Made by a program: the position numbers and the translations under genes. The notes below the pieces were generated by a model. It searched no databases and had not been told where the DNA came from. It saw only the letters and a list, made by a program, of their open reading frames with translations. From Limivivens sp034101475 (GTDB lineage: Bacteria > Bacillota > Clostridia > Lachnospirales > Lachnospiraceae): 64,000 nt of DNA. The stretch spans positions 1-64,000 of the forward strand of contig JAXEJQ010000157.1 in the NCBI GenBank assembly GCA_034101475.1, read 5' to 3'. Below, piece after piece: positions 24,850 to 33,876 of the stretch (positions within the stretch are counted from its first letter, which is position 1; every line of letters begins with the position of its first letter).

Positions 24850-27438
24850 TCATCCCTTCCAGAGACAACATTTGCCCTTCTGTTCCTGCTTGGCCTGATA
24901 CAGTGCCTCGTCCACCCGTTTGATCAGCTCTGCAGACGGTTTTTCATTGACGCCGCACAGAACGATTCCACAGGAGCAGGACGCCTGAAATCCCTCCGGC
25001 AGACAAAACTCCCGGAATCCCCGGCAGATTTCCTCGCCCTTGCGGAGAATCGTTTCCACTGAACGGATGCAGCGGAGAATCACAAGGAATTCATCTCCAC
25101 CATACCGACACAGAATATCACCCTCCCGTGTCTTCCGGCGCAGCAGTTCCCCGAAAAAGTGGAGCATCTCATCTCCGGTTTTATGACCGTACCGGTCATT
25201 GACCTTCTTCAGATTATCCAGGTCGAACAGATACAGTGCCATCGGAAGATCCTCCTGGCGCAATGCCTCAAAGGCCGCATAGAGTCCCCGGCGGTTCAGA
25301 AGCCCCGTCAGATAATCTCTGCAGGCTTCATCCAGCAGTACCCGCTCTCTCTCCCGGTAGACCGTCAGACGCTGCAGCCGGCGAACCCTTCTGCGCAGAT
25401 CACACACCGGGTGCCGTTTGCAGATGAAATCATCCGTATCCAGATCCTGAATCCTTTCTTCCATATTCTCACCCACGGGGATCGTGGCCAGAACCGGAAT
25501 ATTCCACAGCATCGAGTTCTGCCGCAGTTCCCTCAGCAGTGCCGCAGCACCCTCGTCAGGAAGGGTCATACTCAGCAACACAGCAGAAACCACAGGCACA
25601 CCGCCTTCTTCAATGCATGCAAGTGCGCCCGGCATATCTGAAGCCTCCATTACCTGATACTGCCCTTCAAATGCCTGGCGAACACGCTCCCGATATCCTG
25701 CATCTTCGTCAACAACAAGCAGACCCGGCATCTTCGTTTCCCAAATCAGCTCCTCCCGGGACAGAAAAACGTCCTTTGAAATCTGCTTTTTCAGCAGATT
25801 TTCAAACTCCGCACTGGGCATCGGTTTTGCAAAAAAATACCCCTGCACGTAATCACAGCCCACTTCCCGCAGACGTTCCAGCTGTTCCCGTGTCTCCACA
25901 CCTTCTGCCACCACACTCAGATTCATCCACCGGGCAATTTCCACAATAAACTGCAGGATTCCCTGGTTTACAGGCTTTGCGGTTTCATTCTGAATGAACT
26001 TCATATCCAGCTTCAGGACATCCAGCTTCATCTGATTCAGCATATTCAAAGAGGAATATCCGCTGCCAAAATCATCCATTTCAATAATAAATCCATACTT
26101 TCTCAGCTGATCCACCGTGCTGATAATCTGTCCCGGATTATCGGTATAGGCACTCTCTGTCAGTTCCAGATGAAGCTGTGCCGGTTTGATGTTATATTTC
26201 TCCGTGAGCCTTAAAAGCGTTTCCGGCAGATCAGCCTGGTAAACATCTGCCCGCGACACATTAACCGATACCGGCAGCGGCGGATATCCTTTTTCCTTCC
26301 ACCCCCGCAGCAGAACGCATACCTGCTCCCAGACATACTGATCCATCCGCGTGATAAAACCGTTTTTCTCAAAGAGAGGAATAAACTCTCCGGGAGACAG
26401 AAATCCCCATTCCGGGTGCTTCCAGCGAATCAGTGCTTCCGCGCCGGCCAGACCGTTGTCATGCAGACTGTACTTGGGCTGAAGATAGATAAGGAACTGT
26501 CCTTCTTCCAGCGCATTCTCCATGGCATCCGTGATCGCCTGCTCCCGCAGAAGCTTGCTGCGCAGAGCGTCATCATAGACAGCAAAATTCTGCTGATACT
26601 TTCCCTTGACGCTTTCTGCCGCCAGCATCGCCCTGTCACACATCTGCTCCACCAGGACAGAGCGGTCAATAATCTCATAAATTCCCCATCTGACAACGAC
26701 ATTTTTCTTATGAAAGACAACGCCATCCTGTCCCGCTTCCCGGAAACGTACATGGTCCTCTTTCGCTCTGGAACGCTCCTGCAGACACATGAACCGGTCT
26801 GCGCTGAAACGCCCGCAGATTCCGTCTGAGCCAACCATTTTCCGGAAAGAATCAGCCATCTCCCGCAGCAGACGATCTCCTGCTGTAACGCCAAAGGTAT
26901 CGTTGTACAGCTTAAAGTTTTCAATATTGGAACAGACAATCATGTACTCCCTGTCCGGATTTTCCAGCAGCCGCTCCCGCACTTTCTGATAAAAAAACTC
27001 CTTGCTGTACAGGCCGGTCAGCCGGTCATACTGGAACTGATTCACCATGGCAGCCGTTTCCCGAAGTTTGATAATACTCGCCACCCGGTGAAGAATAACC
27101 TGCGGACGGTAGGGTTTTGGCACAAAATCCGTAGCGCCGTGAGCCAGGGCATTTACCTCATCATCCTCTCTGTCGCTCTGCGTCGTGACAATAACCGGAA
27201 TCAGAGACAGCTCCGCATCTGCCTTAATCCGATCCAGAAAGGTAAACCCATCCATAACCGGCATCATAACATCCAGGAGAATCAGGGCAATGTCATTCTT
27301 GCACAGTTCCAACACCTGAAGAGCCTCCTGGCCATTGCCGGCTTGTTGTACCGAATAATGCTCTGCCAGGATCTCCTGAAGCATCTCACGGTTAAGCAGA
27401 TTATCTTCTACAATTAATATCTGTTTCTTTGGTGTCAT
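24850..27438 (-). CDS. REC-GGDEF-EAL-REC-GGDEF cyclic-di-GMP signalling protein
   Basis: This protein of about 862 residues has five domains. REC1 (1-125) has phospho-acceptor Asp56. GGDEF1 (~145-300) is degenerate, with GRFSADRF where GGDEF should be. The EAL phosphodiesterase domain (~310-560) keeps EALIRW, NVSR, ELTES, DDFGSGYSSL and EGVET. REC2 (~580-700) has Ser in place of the acceptor Asp (VLLSMTLP). The terminal GGDEF (~715-862) is intact (RYGGDEFLVIL). It could thus both make and degrade c-di-GMP under phosphorylation of REC1. A GTG at 27444 is possible, but the ATG at 27438 has GAGGG 8 nt upstream. An HPt gene lies immediately upstream. Confidence 0.9.
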   Translation of the reverse strand: MTPKKQILIVEDNLLNREMLQEILAEHYSVQQAGNGQEALQVLELCKNDIALILLDVMMPVMDGFTFLDRIKADAELSLIPVIVTTQSDREDDEVNALAHGATDFVPKPYRPQVILHRVASIIKLRETAAMVNQFQYDRLTGLYSKEFFYQKVRERLLENPDREYMIVCSNIENFKLYNDTFGVTAGDRLLREMADSFRKMVGSDGICGRFSADRFMCLQERSRAKEDHVRFREAGQDGVVFHKKNVVVRWGIYEIIDRSVLVEQMCDRAMLAAESVKGKYQQNFAVYDDALRSKLLREQAITDAMENALEEGQFLIYLQPKYSLHDNGLAGAEALIRWKHPEWGFLSPGEFIPLFEKNGFITRMDQYVWEQVCVLLRGWKEKGYPPLPVSVNVSRADVYQADLPETLLRLTEKYNIKPAQLHLELTESAYTDNPGQIISTVDQLRKYGFIIEMDDFGSGYSSLNMLNQMKLDVLKLDMKFIQNETAKPVNQGILQFIVEIARWMNLSVVAEGVETREQLERLREVGCDYVQGYFFAKPMPSAEFENLLKKQISKDVFLSREELIWETKMPGLLVVDEDAGYRERVRQAFEGQYQVMEASDMPGALACIEEGGVPVVSAVLLSMTLPDEGAAALLRELRQNSMLWNIPVLATIPVGENMEERIQDLDTDDFICKRHPVCDLRRRVRRLQRLTVYRERERVLLDEACRDYLTGLLNRRGLYAAFEALRQEDLPMALYLFDLDNLKKVNDRYGHKTGDEMLHFFGELLRRKTREGDILCRYGGDEFLVILRCIRSVETILRKGEEICRGFREFCLPEGFQASCSCGIVLCGVNEKPSAELIKRVDEALYQAKQEQKGKCCLWKG

Positions 27439-27551
27439 CCCCACATCCCTCTTCTATCTCAAATTTCTCACTCAGCCCGAAACGGCTGCTCTGTAATCAC
27501 GGACATCCGACACGCCATTCCCTTCTTTCCTCTGTCCGCCTCTGAAAAGAT

Positions 27552-27920
27552 CTATTTCGCCTGATCCGAATATCTGCCGATGGCGCTCACTGTACTCTGA
27601 TAATCACACCGGACATTCTCCAGCAATGCAGCCGCCGTCTCCGGTATGCCCTCCCGTTCCGTCCGCAGCTCCTCCGTCAGAAGCGATGCGGATTCCATAA
27701 GACGGGTGAAACCCAGATTGGCACACACGCCCTTCAGTGTATGGGCAGCCCGAAAGGCTTCCTCCCGGTTCCCGTCCTCCATCTCTCTGCAGAGTGTTTC
27801 AAAACTCTTATCCTCCGGAAATCGGAGCATAAATTTTTCCACCAGCCTGCTGCTTGGAAGCCGTGTGCATACCTCTGCATAATTGCCCCCCAGTTCCTTA
27901 TAACATTCCTCAAGTGTCAT
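27552..27920 (-). CDS. HPt (histidine phosphotransfer) domain protein
   Basis: This 122-residue single-domain protein carries the phosphotransfer motif AAHTLKGVCANLGF with His60 as the probable phosphorylated residue, inside a four-helix bundle. GGGAGGG lies about 5 nt before the ATG. It is followed after 113 bp by the REC-GGDEF-EAL protein, whose REC1 is its likely partner. The donor hybrid kinase is not in the window. Confidence 0.88.
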   Translation of the reverse strand: MTLEECYKELGGNYAEVCTRLPSSRLVEKFMLRFPEDKSFETLCREMEDGNREEAFRAAHTLKGVCANLGFTRLMESASLLTEELRTEREGIPETAAALLENVRCDYQSTVSAIGRYSDQAK

Positions 27921-28005
27921 TTTTTCCCTCCCAAATCACTTTCCATTCTTATCTGCCATTTCTCCCGAATCGGATTTCCGTTTTCACAGATGGCCTCACA
28001 AAATC

Positions 28006-28048
28006 GACAAAAGTCCTCTTAATTCGTTCATTTCAAATGACTTTTGTC
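28006..28048. promoter_or_regulatory. Perfect 10-bp inverted repeat between divergent genes
   Basis: GACAAAAGTC (28006-28015) and GACTTTTGTC (28039-28048) are exact reverse complements with a 23-nt spacer. They lie upstream of the HPt operon and just before the promoter of the 28224 gene. Operator or dispersed repeat cannot be decided. Confidence 0.45.
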
Positions 28049-28069
28049 ATTTAATATTTCATAAAAGGA

Positions 28070-28099
28070 TTGCTTTATTGTTCTAATATGTTTTATAAT
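28070..28099 (+). promoter_or_regulatory. Promoter of the 28224 regulator gene
   Basis: TTGCTT (28070-28075) and TATAAT (28094-28099) are separated by 18 bp in an AT-rich stretch. The leader would be about 118 nt. Together with the inverted repeat at 28006-28048 this accounts for the 27921-28223 gap; no small gene is seen there. Confidence 0.6.
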
Positions 28100-28223
28100 A
28101 TCAATAAAATACACAAAAATCAATACGGAAAGTATTTTCCTGTCATTCAGATTTACACATACAATTAAAGCTTCTTTTATCATTCCAAGTTCACAGGCGT
28201 CCTGCAGAAAGGAAGTGGCTTTT

Positions 28224-29732
28224 ATGATGTCTTTTGCAGAAAAATTATCCTTTTTGATGCATATCACAGAAACCAGCAACAAAGAGCTTGCAGCGGAGCT
28301 TTCCGTCGATCCGTCCATGATCAGCCTGATGCGCACCGGCAAAAGAAAGCTTTCCAGGAATCCGGAACAGGCAAAGAAAATGGCGCTCTTCTTTGCCCGG
28401 CGCAGCACTGCCGCCTTCCAGCGCCAGGCCCTTTCCGAAATGCTGGAGCTGGCAGCCATCAGTCCCAGCATGCCTGTAGGAACCCTGGCTTCCTGCCTGG
28501 AGAACTGGCTGCAGGGGGAAAAGGATGTTACCGGTGAAATACTGAAAGAATTTCAATTCATTACGCCAAGGCGTCCCCAGGTACAGCCTGCCAGCCCTGT
28601 TCCTGCCTCCGGGAGCCAGACCCTGTTCTTTTACGGTGAGGAAGGACGGCGCGATGTCATGCGCCGTGTGATGCAGGAAATGCGGAGTATGGAAACTCCC
28701 AGTTCCATCCTGACCGTGGTGGATGACAACCTGGAATGGCTGCTCTCCGATTATGCAGCCACCAAGCAGCTTCAGTCCGCTCTTCTGGAAATGATCGACC
28801 GTGGGTTTACCTTTTTCCAGATCATGCCTCCACTGAACTATATCAACCGCTATGCGGAGTCTCTGAAATTCTGGCTTCCCATCTATGCCACCGGTCTGAC
28901 CGAAGTCTATTACTACCCCAGACTCCGCGGAAACCTCTACCGTCACTCGGTGATCATTGTACCCGGCTGCTGTGTGCAGTACTCCACCTCGGTGGGAATT
29001 GGCAGTACCAGTGACATTACCATGTTTTCCACCGACCAGACTCTGGTAGACGCCTTTGAAAAGCAGTTTCAGGAGCATATTTCCCTCTGCCGCCCGGCAC
29101 TGACTTTTCATCCGGATCCCAAAGATTTCATTTCCTGCTTTTCGGATCTGTTCTCCCGGCCGGGGGATGTGATCCAGATGGTCAATCCGCTTTCCGTCAA
29201 CACCCTTCCCCGGGAGCTTCTGGAGCGCTATGTTCAGGAAACCGACAGACCCGAATGGAAGATCACATTCCAGATGTATCTGAATGAGATCCCCCGTTTT
29301 GAGGAGCGCCTGAACCATGGTCCCTATATCGATATGTCCCGGCTGGCCACACCGGAAGAAGTCCGTGCCGGAAACGTTTTTGTAGCCTCCGCCTTCGCCA
29401 CCTATCCGGAGCATCCGCGCTACACACCGGAAACCTACATTCTTCACCTGCAGAACATCCTCCGTCTCATGGATCAGTACGACAATTACTTTTTCCTGCC
29501 CTACTCTTCCGAAGAGCAGCAAATCTATAACCTGATCGTAAACGAAAACGGCCTGGCCCTTCTGATCCGTGCCCAGATGCCGCCTCTTATGCTGGAGCTC
29601 CGCCGCCCGGAAATGGTGGTTGCCTTTCGGGAGCATCTGCTTCGCAAAGCCGAATCCCTGGGATACGATGGAATTCACCGCAAAAAAGTCCGCATGCAGC
29701 TGAGGACACTGATTCAGGAGCTGAGCAGCTGA
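28224..29732 (+). CDS. XRE-like helix-turn-helix protein with large uncharacterised C-terminal region
   Basis: A 502-residue protein whose residues ~15-40 (TSNKELAAELSVDPSMISLMRTGKR) form a Cro/XRE-like DNA-binding motif. The following ~400 residues match no family I can name. They include ILTVVDDNLEWLLSDYA and a GCCVQYSTSVGIGSTSD segment, and the overall look is of a soluble sensory or effector domain. AGGAAG lies 8 nt before the ATG at 28224. It has its own promoter and a strong terminator and is divergent from the HPt/c-di-GMP operon, which it might regulate. That link is inferred from position only. Confidence 0.7.
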   Translation: MMSFAEKLSFLMHITETSNKELAAELSVDPSMISLMRTGKRKLSRNPEQAKKMALFFARRSTAAFQRQALSEMLELAAISPSMPVGTLASCLENWLQGEKDVTGEILKEFQFITPRRPQVQPASPVPASGSQTLFFYGEEGRRDVMRRVMQEMRSMETPSSILTVVDDNLEWLLSDYAATKQLQSALLEMIDRGFTFFQIMPPLNYINRYAESLKFWLPIYATGLTEVYYYPRLRGNLYRHSVIIVPGCCVQYSTSVGIGSTSDITMFSTDQTLVDAFEKQFQEHISLCRPALTFHPDPKDFISCFSDLFSRPGDVIQMVNPLSVNTLPRELLERYVQETDRPEWKITFQMYLNEIPRFEERLNHGPYIDMSRLATPEEVRAGNVFVASAFATYPEHPRYTPETYILHLQNILRLMDQYDNYFFLPYSSEEQQIYNLIVNENGLALLIRAQMPPLMLELRRPEMVVAFREHLLRKAESLGYDGIHRKKVRMQLRTLIQELSS

Positions 29733-29751
29733 TTCGCTCCTTCGAACAAAC

Positions 29752-29787
29752 AAAAGGGAGGCCTTCTCATTCTGGTCTCCCTTTTCC
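29752..29787. terminator. Bidirectional terminator between convergent genes
   Basis: AAAAGGGAGGCC pairs with GGTCTCCCTTTT across a 10-nt loop, leaving a T-rich tail in both directions. It serves the 28224 gene and the convergent AraC-type gene. Confidence 0.75.
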
Positions 29788-29818
29788 TGTGCAGATAAGG
29801 AAAAGCAAAACAAGCAGT

Positions 29819-30727
29819 TCAGCTTTCCTGCGCTTCTTTCATTCCATCCTTCTGCCGCGTCCGGTACTCTCTTGGCGTACATTTCATGTACCGCTTAAAG
29901 ATCTGTCCGTAATACGCGGAACTGGAAAATCCAACCAGGTCCGCAATTCGGGTTACACTCTCTCCCTGCTTCAGAAGGGGAAGGCTGTTCTGAATCCGCA
30001 GAAACATCAGATATTCAAAAATGGTCATATTCATATACTTTTTGAAAAAACGGCAGCATTCGCTCTTGCAGATATTCACATAATCCGCCACATCCTCCAA
30101 TGTAACCTTCTGGTTATAATGTTCCTGCAGATAAGCTACCATTTCCCGCAGTCTCTGTATATTTTTCTGGGGCTGAGCAGTCTGCTCCGGCAGAGAGGAA
30201 AACCAGCGGAACAGTTTCTGCCAGATTTTCATCAGCAGAATGTGAACCTGAAGCTCATAATCAATGGGCTCATTTTTTGACAATTCATAAATTTCCTTCA
30301 TTTCTGAAATAATCTCCTGGTGCCATTCCACATCTTTCTGCAGCTTCATAGAGGACCAGTTATCATTTTCCGTGATAAAATTCACGTATTTTGTCTGCAG
30401 ACCGCTGCTTTCGTACCCGTACAGGAACCGGGGATGAAACGTAATCGAAAGGTAATAACAGCTTTTCCCTTCCTTCTGAAAGCCGGAATGAAGCGTATTG
30501 CTGTTGCCGAAGATGCCTTCTCCCTCTTTCAGTTCATAAATGCTTTCATTCACATGATACTCCATTTTCCCTGACAGCACGCAGGTAAGTTCAATCTCCG
30601 GATGCCAGTGCCAGGAAAACATTCCCTGCTCATAAGCCTGAATCGATTCCACGCTGACATTTACCGGAAATTCATAATTTCCATGATCCTTGATTTCTTT
30701 TTTATTTTTTTCAATCCTGATCTGCAT
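29819..30727 (-). CDS. AraC family transcriptional regulator with cupin sensor domain
   Basis: This regulator of about 302 residues has an N-terminal cupin (FSWHWHPEIELTCVLSG, then LHSGF) typical of sugar-sensing AraC proteins. Its C-terminal domain has two helix-turn-helix motifs (VTLEDVADYVNICKSECCRFF and VTRIADLVGFSSSAYYGQIF). The frame is open further upstream, but only the ATG at 30727 has a fair site (AAGGA about 10 nt before), so it is preferred. No target operon lies directly next to it. The effector is unknown, probably a sugar. Confidence 0.85.
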   Translation of the reverse strand: MQIRIEKNKKEIKDHGNYEFPVNVSVESIQAYEQGMFSWHWHPEIELTCVLSGKMEYHVNESIYELKEGEGIFGNSNTLHSGFQKEGKSCYYLSITFHPRFLYGYESSGLQTKYVNFITENDNWSSMKLQKDVEWHQEIISEMKEIYELSKNEPIDYELQVHILLMKIWQKLFRWFSSLPEQTAQPQKNIQRLREMVAYLQEHYNQKVTLEDVADYVNICKSECCRFFKKYMNMTIFEYLMFLRIQNSLPLLKQGESVTRIADLVGFSSSAYYGQIFKRYMKCTPREYRTRQKDGMKEAQES

Positions 30728-30838
30728 TTTCTCAATATCCTTATAAAAGTGAATAATATTTTTATTGCTTTTGCCCTGTTTTCTCATTATGATTATTGTA
30801 TGGATCACCCAACAAATTCTATAATGTTGGAGTCAAAG

Positions 30839-30886
30839 GATGCCATACGGATTGTTCCGTGCTTCGCACTTCATCGTTATGGCATA
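30839..30886. repeat. Dispersed hairpin repeat, type A copy 2
   Basis: GATGCCATACGGATTGT plus the core TCCGTGCTTCGCACT are identical to copy 1. The right arm has diverged (TCGTTATGGCAT). The shared sequence extends about 15 bp further left (ATGTTGG-GTCAAA). It occupies much of the 30728-31051 gap. Confidence 0.65.
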
Positions 30887-30952
30887 TCCGCCAAATAAAA
30901 TTTCAAAACCAGAGTTAAACATACAGGCATTTTATGTCTGGTCCATGAAATT

Positions 30953-30980
30953 TTGCTTGGCTCCGAACGTTGCATATTAA
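30953..30980 (+). promoter_or_regulatory. Possible galE promoter
   Basis: TTGCTT (30953-30958) and TATTAA (30975-30980) are 16 bp apart, about 70 bp upstream of the galE start. Confidence 0.35.
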
Positions 30981-31051
30981 GAATAAACAATAATTCTGTT
31001 TCTTGCAAGTAAAAGTAAAGGCAGAAACCTACAGGTATGGAGGATATAAAA

Positions 31052-32077
31052 ATGGCAAAAATTTTGATCACCGGTGGCGCCGGATACATCGGCAGCCACA
31101 CCGCTCTGGAACTTTTGAATGCTGGCTATGAGGTTGTTGTTTACGACAATCTTGTGAATTCTTCCAGCGAGTCTCTGAGACGTGTCGAGGAGCTTACCGG
31201 AAAGACAATCGCCTTCTACGAAGGAGATGTACGTGACGCAGAAGCCCTGAAAAATATGTTTCTGAAGGAGAAGATTGATGCAGTCATTCACTGTGCAGCC
31301 TTAAAAGCTGTAGGAGAATCTGTCAGAAAGCCTTTGGAATATTATCAGAATAACATCACCGGAACTCTGACGCTGATGGACGTGATGCGAAATGTGGGAG
31401 TAAAGAACATTGTATTCAGTTCTTCCGCAACGGTTTACGGAAGCCCGGAAATCATCCCCATTACCGAGGACTGCCCCAAAGGACAGTGTACCAATCCCTA
31501 TGGCTGGACCAAATCCATGATGGAGCAGATTATGAGCGATATGCAGAAGGCGGATCCCCAGTGGAATGTGATTCTGCTTCGCTACTTCAATCCTGTAGGT
31601 GCCCATGAGAGCGGCCGGATCGGAGAAGATCCGAAGGGTATCCCCAATAATCTGATGCCCTACATTTCTCAGGTGGCTGTCGGCAAGCTGGAAAAGCTGG
31701 GAGTTTTCGGCAATGACTACGACACCCCGGACGGAACCGGTGTCCGCGACTATATCCATGTGGTAGACCTGGCTGTGGGCCATGTAAAGGCCATTGACTA
31801 CATCCTGACCAATCCGGGGCTGGATGTGATCAACCTTGGAACCGGAACCGGCTATTCCGTACTGGATATGGTTCACGCTTTCTCAAAAGCCTGCGGAAAA
31901 GAAATTCCTTATGAAATTAAGCCCAGACGCGCCGGGGACATTGCCATGTGCTATGCAGATCCCTCAAAAGCCGCCCGGGTGCTGGGCTGGAAGGCTGTTC
32001 ACAGTCTGGAGGATATGTGTGCGGATACCTGGAGATGGCAGTCCCAGAACCCCAACGGATACGCTGACGCGAAGTAA
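31052..32077 (+). CDS. galE: UDP-glucose 4-epimerase
   Basis: A 341-residue short-chain dehydrogenase-type epimerase that interconverts UDP-glucose and UDP-galactose in the Leloir pathway. The NAD-binding motif GGAGYIGSH is at residues 8-16. The catalytic SSSATVYG serine/threonine site and the YxxxK pair (NPYGWTK) are intact. Length matches the family. An ATG five codons upstream exists, but GGAGG 8 nt before 31052 decides the start. It is a single-gene unit with its own terminator, lying among regulators. The product also supplies UDP-galactose for surface polysaccharides. Confidence 0.95.
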   Translation: MAKILITGGAGYIGSHTALELLNAGYEVVVYDNLVNSSSESLRRVEELTGKTIAFYEGDVRDAEALKNMFLKEKIDAVIHCAALKAVGESVRKPLEYYQNNITGTLTLMDVMRNVGVKNIVFSSSATVYGSPEIIPITEDCPKGQCTNPYGWTKSMMEQIMSDMQKADPQWNVILLRYFNPVGAHESGRIGEDPKGIPNNLMPYISQVAVGKLEKLGVFGNDYDTPDGTGVRDYIHVVDLAVGHVKAIDYILTNPGLDVINLGTGTGYSVLDMVHAFSKACGKEIPYEIKPRRAGDIAMCYADPSKAARVLGWKAVHSLEDMCADTWRWQSQNPNGYADAK

Positions 32078-32108
32078 TCTTCCCCACAGCGTCCGCTCAG
32101 TCTATTTA

Positions 32109-32196
32109 CATGAGTTGCCCGACAAATGAGCCTTCCGTCGATTTTTCCGTGCTTCGCACTTTCAGCATCGCCGAAAACATTCGCAGCTCACTCATG
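32109..32196. repeat. Dispersed hairpin repeat, type B copy 2
   Basis: The outer arms CATGAGT / ACTCATG bound an element containing CCGACAAATGAGCCTTCC, GTCGATTTTT, the core TCCGTGCTTCGCACT and CATTCGCAGCTC. It parallels the copy at 24725-24812. It lies between the galE stop and the galE terminator. Confidence 0.65.
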
Positions 32197-32202
32197 GATA
32201 TT

Positions 32203-32236
32203 AAAGAGGAAGCGCAGCATCGCGCTTCCTCTTTTT
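32203..32236 (+). terminator. galE terminator
   Basis: AAAGAGGAAGCGC pairs with GCGCTTCCTCTTT across a 6-nt loop, ending in a five-T run in the plus direction. Confidence 0.8.
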
Positions 32237-32294
32237 CTGCCCGTTCATAATGATCCGTTACTCCCGGAAAGTCTTTCCTCCATACCGGATCCGA

Positions 32295-33854
32295 TCAGTG
32301 CTGAATCTTTCCTTTGTTTTTCTCTGCCTGAGCAGCCAGTACCGGCCCGATCTCCCTGGCAGCCAGCGGAATCAGTTCCCGGTCATAATTGCAGCGAAGC
32401 CTGGTTTTCTTTCCAAAAACCATGGTCTGCTCTTCCTCCGGCGTGCTGGCAGGCCAGTTTGGAACAGCATCATGATTGGGATTTCCCGTTCTGGCAAAGG
32501 CCATTACACTGTCAAAAATCTGTTTTTCCAGCTTTTCCGTTACTCCCGCTTCCTGGGTAATCGGAACCAGCTCCGTATTATGAAAGAAATACGGAATATC
32601 CGAGCAGTGCCAGGGCTCCCGTCCTCCATCCAGGGGAAGGTCATAATTAAAGAGATAAGAATAGGTGCAGCCATTCAGAGCGCTGCGCTGCCGGATAAAC
32701 TGCTGAGTGGGCAGACGGAACAGAAAATCCAGCGTCAGCAGCTCCACCGGATTCCGTTCCGGATAAGCCTCCCGATAGAGCGGAAGCAGACGATCCGCCG
32801 TCTCTTTTCCAAGGAACTGCGCAATTACCTGTTCTCCTTCCTCTTCCGTCATCCTGTGTTTGTCAAAAGGCGGTGCGGTAAAAGCAGAAAATTCTCCATA
32901 AACACTGCCAGCCATCAGCGGAATCTGCGCGGTTTCTTCCCGGAACCCGTTTTCATCCGGAGTTCCTTTATAAAATGCGTTGGGATGGGGTGTCCCTCCC
33001 ACATATTTTCCTTCCTTTGCCAGAACCGGCTTCACCTTTTTGTAAGCACGGGCCAGCGCGTCGTAGGGAACTGTCTCAAGTTCCTTTATTTCCCGAATCC
33101 CCAGTTCTTCCATCATCGCCAGTCCCAGTTCTTTTCCGCTCCCCTTGCTGTCTGCCAGCAGCGGGCCGATGATTCCGCTCATGTTGATTCCCTTGGCAAA
33201 CAGCCCGTCAGCCGCCGGAGTCTGGAGAAGAGTCGTCACTTTCGCGCCGCCGCCGGACTGGCCGAATACCGTCACATTTTCCGGATCACCGCCAAAAGCA
33301 GCGATATTTTCCTGAATCCATTTTAATGCGGCAATGATATCGTCTGTTCCGGCATTCCCGGAATTCGCGTATTCCTCTCCGAAATCAGACAGGTCACAGT
33401 AACCCAGCACATTCAGCCTGTGATTGATGGACACCACGACCACCTGACCGATCCGGCACATATTCTCCCCCTCATAGGCAATCTGTTCAATGGCTGAACC
33501 CGCTTCAAATCCGCCTCCATGAAGCCATACCAGAACGGGGCGCTTCTCCTGGTCACAGGCCGGAGTCCAGATATTCAGATTCTGGCAGTCCTCATCCATT
33601 ACCCAGTAGCGATGGGGCACCAGCAGCTCCGCGCTGGGCTTCCCCATTTCCAGCAAAGGGCAGACATATCCATAATTTGTCGCATCAAAAACATCTTCCC
33701 AGGGCTCAACCGGCTGCGGCGCATGAAAACGCTCCGCTTTCGCATAGGGAATCCCTTTAAAAATTGAAATGTTGTCAAATACATAGCCTCTGACTCTGCC
33801 CTGCTTTGTTTTGACAACTGCCGTTTCCGGATTACTGATAAACAAATGTTCCAT
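32295..33854 (-). CDS. Type-B carboxylesterase
   Basis: A 519-residue serine hydrolase of the carboxylesterase/para-nitrobenzyl-esterase family. The oxyanion motif is HGGGF (112-116), nucleophile Ser200 sits in FGQSGGG, and the second family signature appears as EDCQNLNIW. The histidine is probably in the EPWHCSDIPYFF segment. It has no signal peptide and is therefore cytoplasmic. A consensus AGGAGG precedes the ATG. Three hairpins lie in its leader. It could remove acyl or aryl esters from imported glycosides; the substrate is unknown. The LysR gene upstream is on the same strand and may be linked to it. Confidence 0.9.
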   Translation of the reverse strand: MEHLFISNPETAVVKTKQGRVRGYVFDNISIFKGIPYAKAERFHAPQPVEPWEDVFDATNYGYVCPLLEMGKPSAELLVPHRYWVMDEDCQNLNIWTPACDQEKRPVLVWLHGGGFEAGSAIEQIAYEGENMCRIGQVVVVSINHRLNVLGYCDLSDFGEEYANSGNAGTDDIIAALKWIQENIAAFGGDPENVTVFGQSGGGAKVTTLLQTPAADGLFAKGINMSGIIGPLLADSKGSGKELGLAMMEELGIREIKELETVPYDALARAYKKVKPVLAKEGKYVGGTPHPNAFYKGTPDENGFREETAQIPLMAGSVYGEFSAFTAPPFDKHRMTEEEGEQVIAQFLGKETADRLLPLYREAYPERNPVELLTLDFLFRLPTQQFIRQRSALNGCTYSYLFNYDLPLDGGREPWHCSDIPYFFHNTELVPITQEAGVTEKLEKQIFDSVMAFARTGNPNHDAVPNWPASTPEEEQTMVFGKKTRLRCNYDRELIPLAAREIGPVLAAQAEKNKGKIQH

Positions 33855-33876
33855 AATCTTTCCTCCTAAACGGAAA

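Noticed and set aside
28245..29882. 545-codon minus-strand open frame opposite the XRE-like gene
   Set aside because: It is the mirror of the 28224 gene, crosses the terminator at 29752, lacks a ribosome binding site and resembles no family.
31301..31876. 191-codon minus-strand frame inside galE
   Set aside because: Antisense to an unmistakable galE, without start signals or family similarity.
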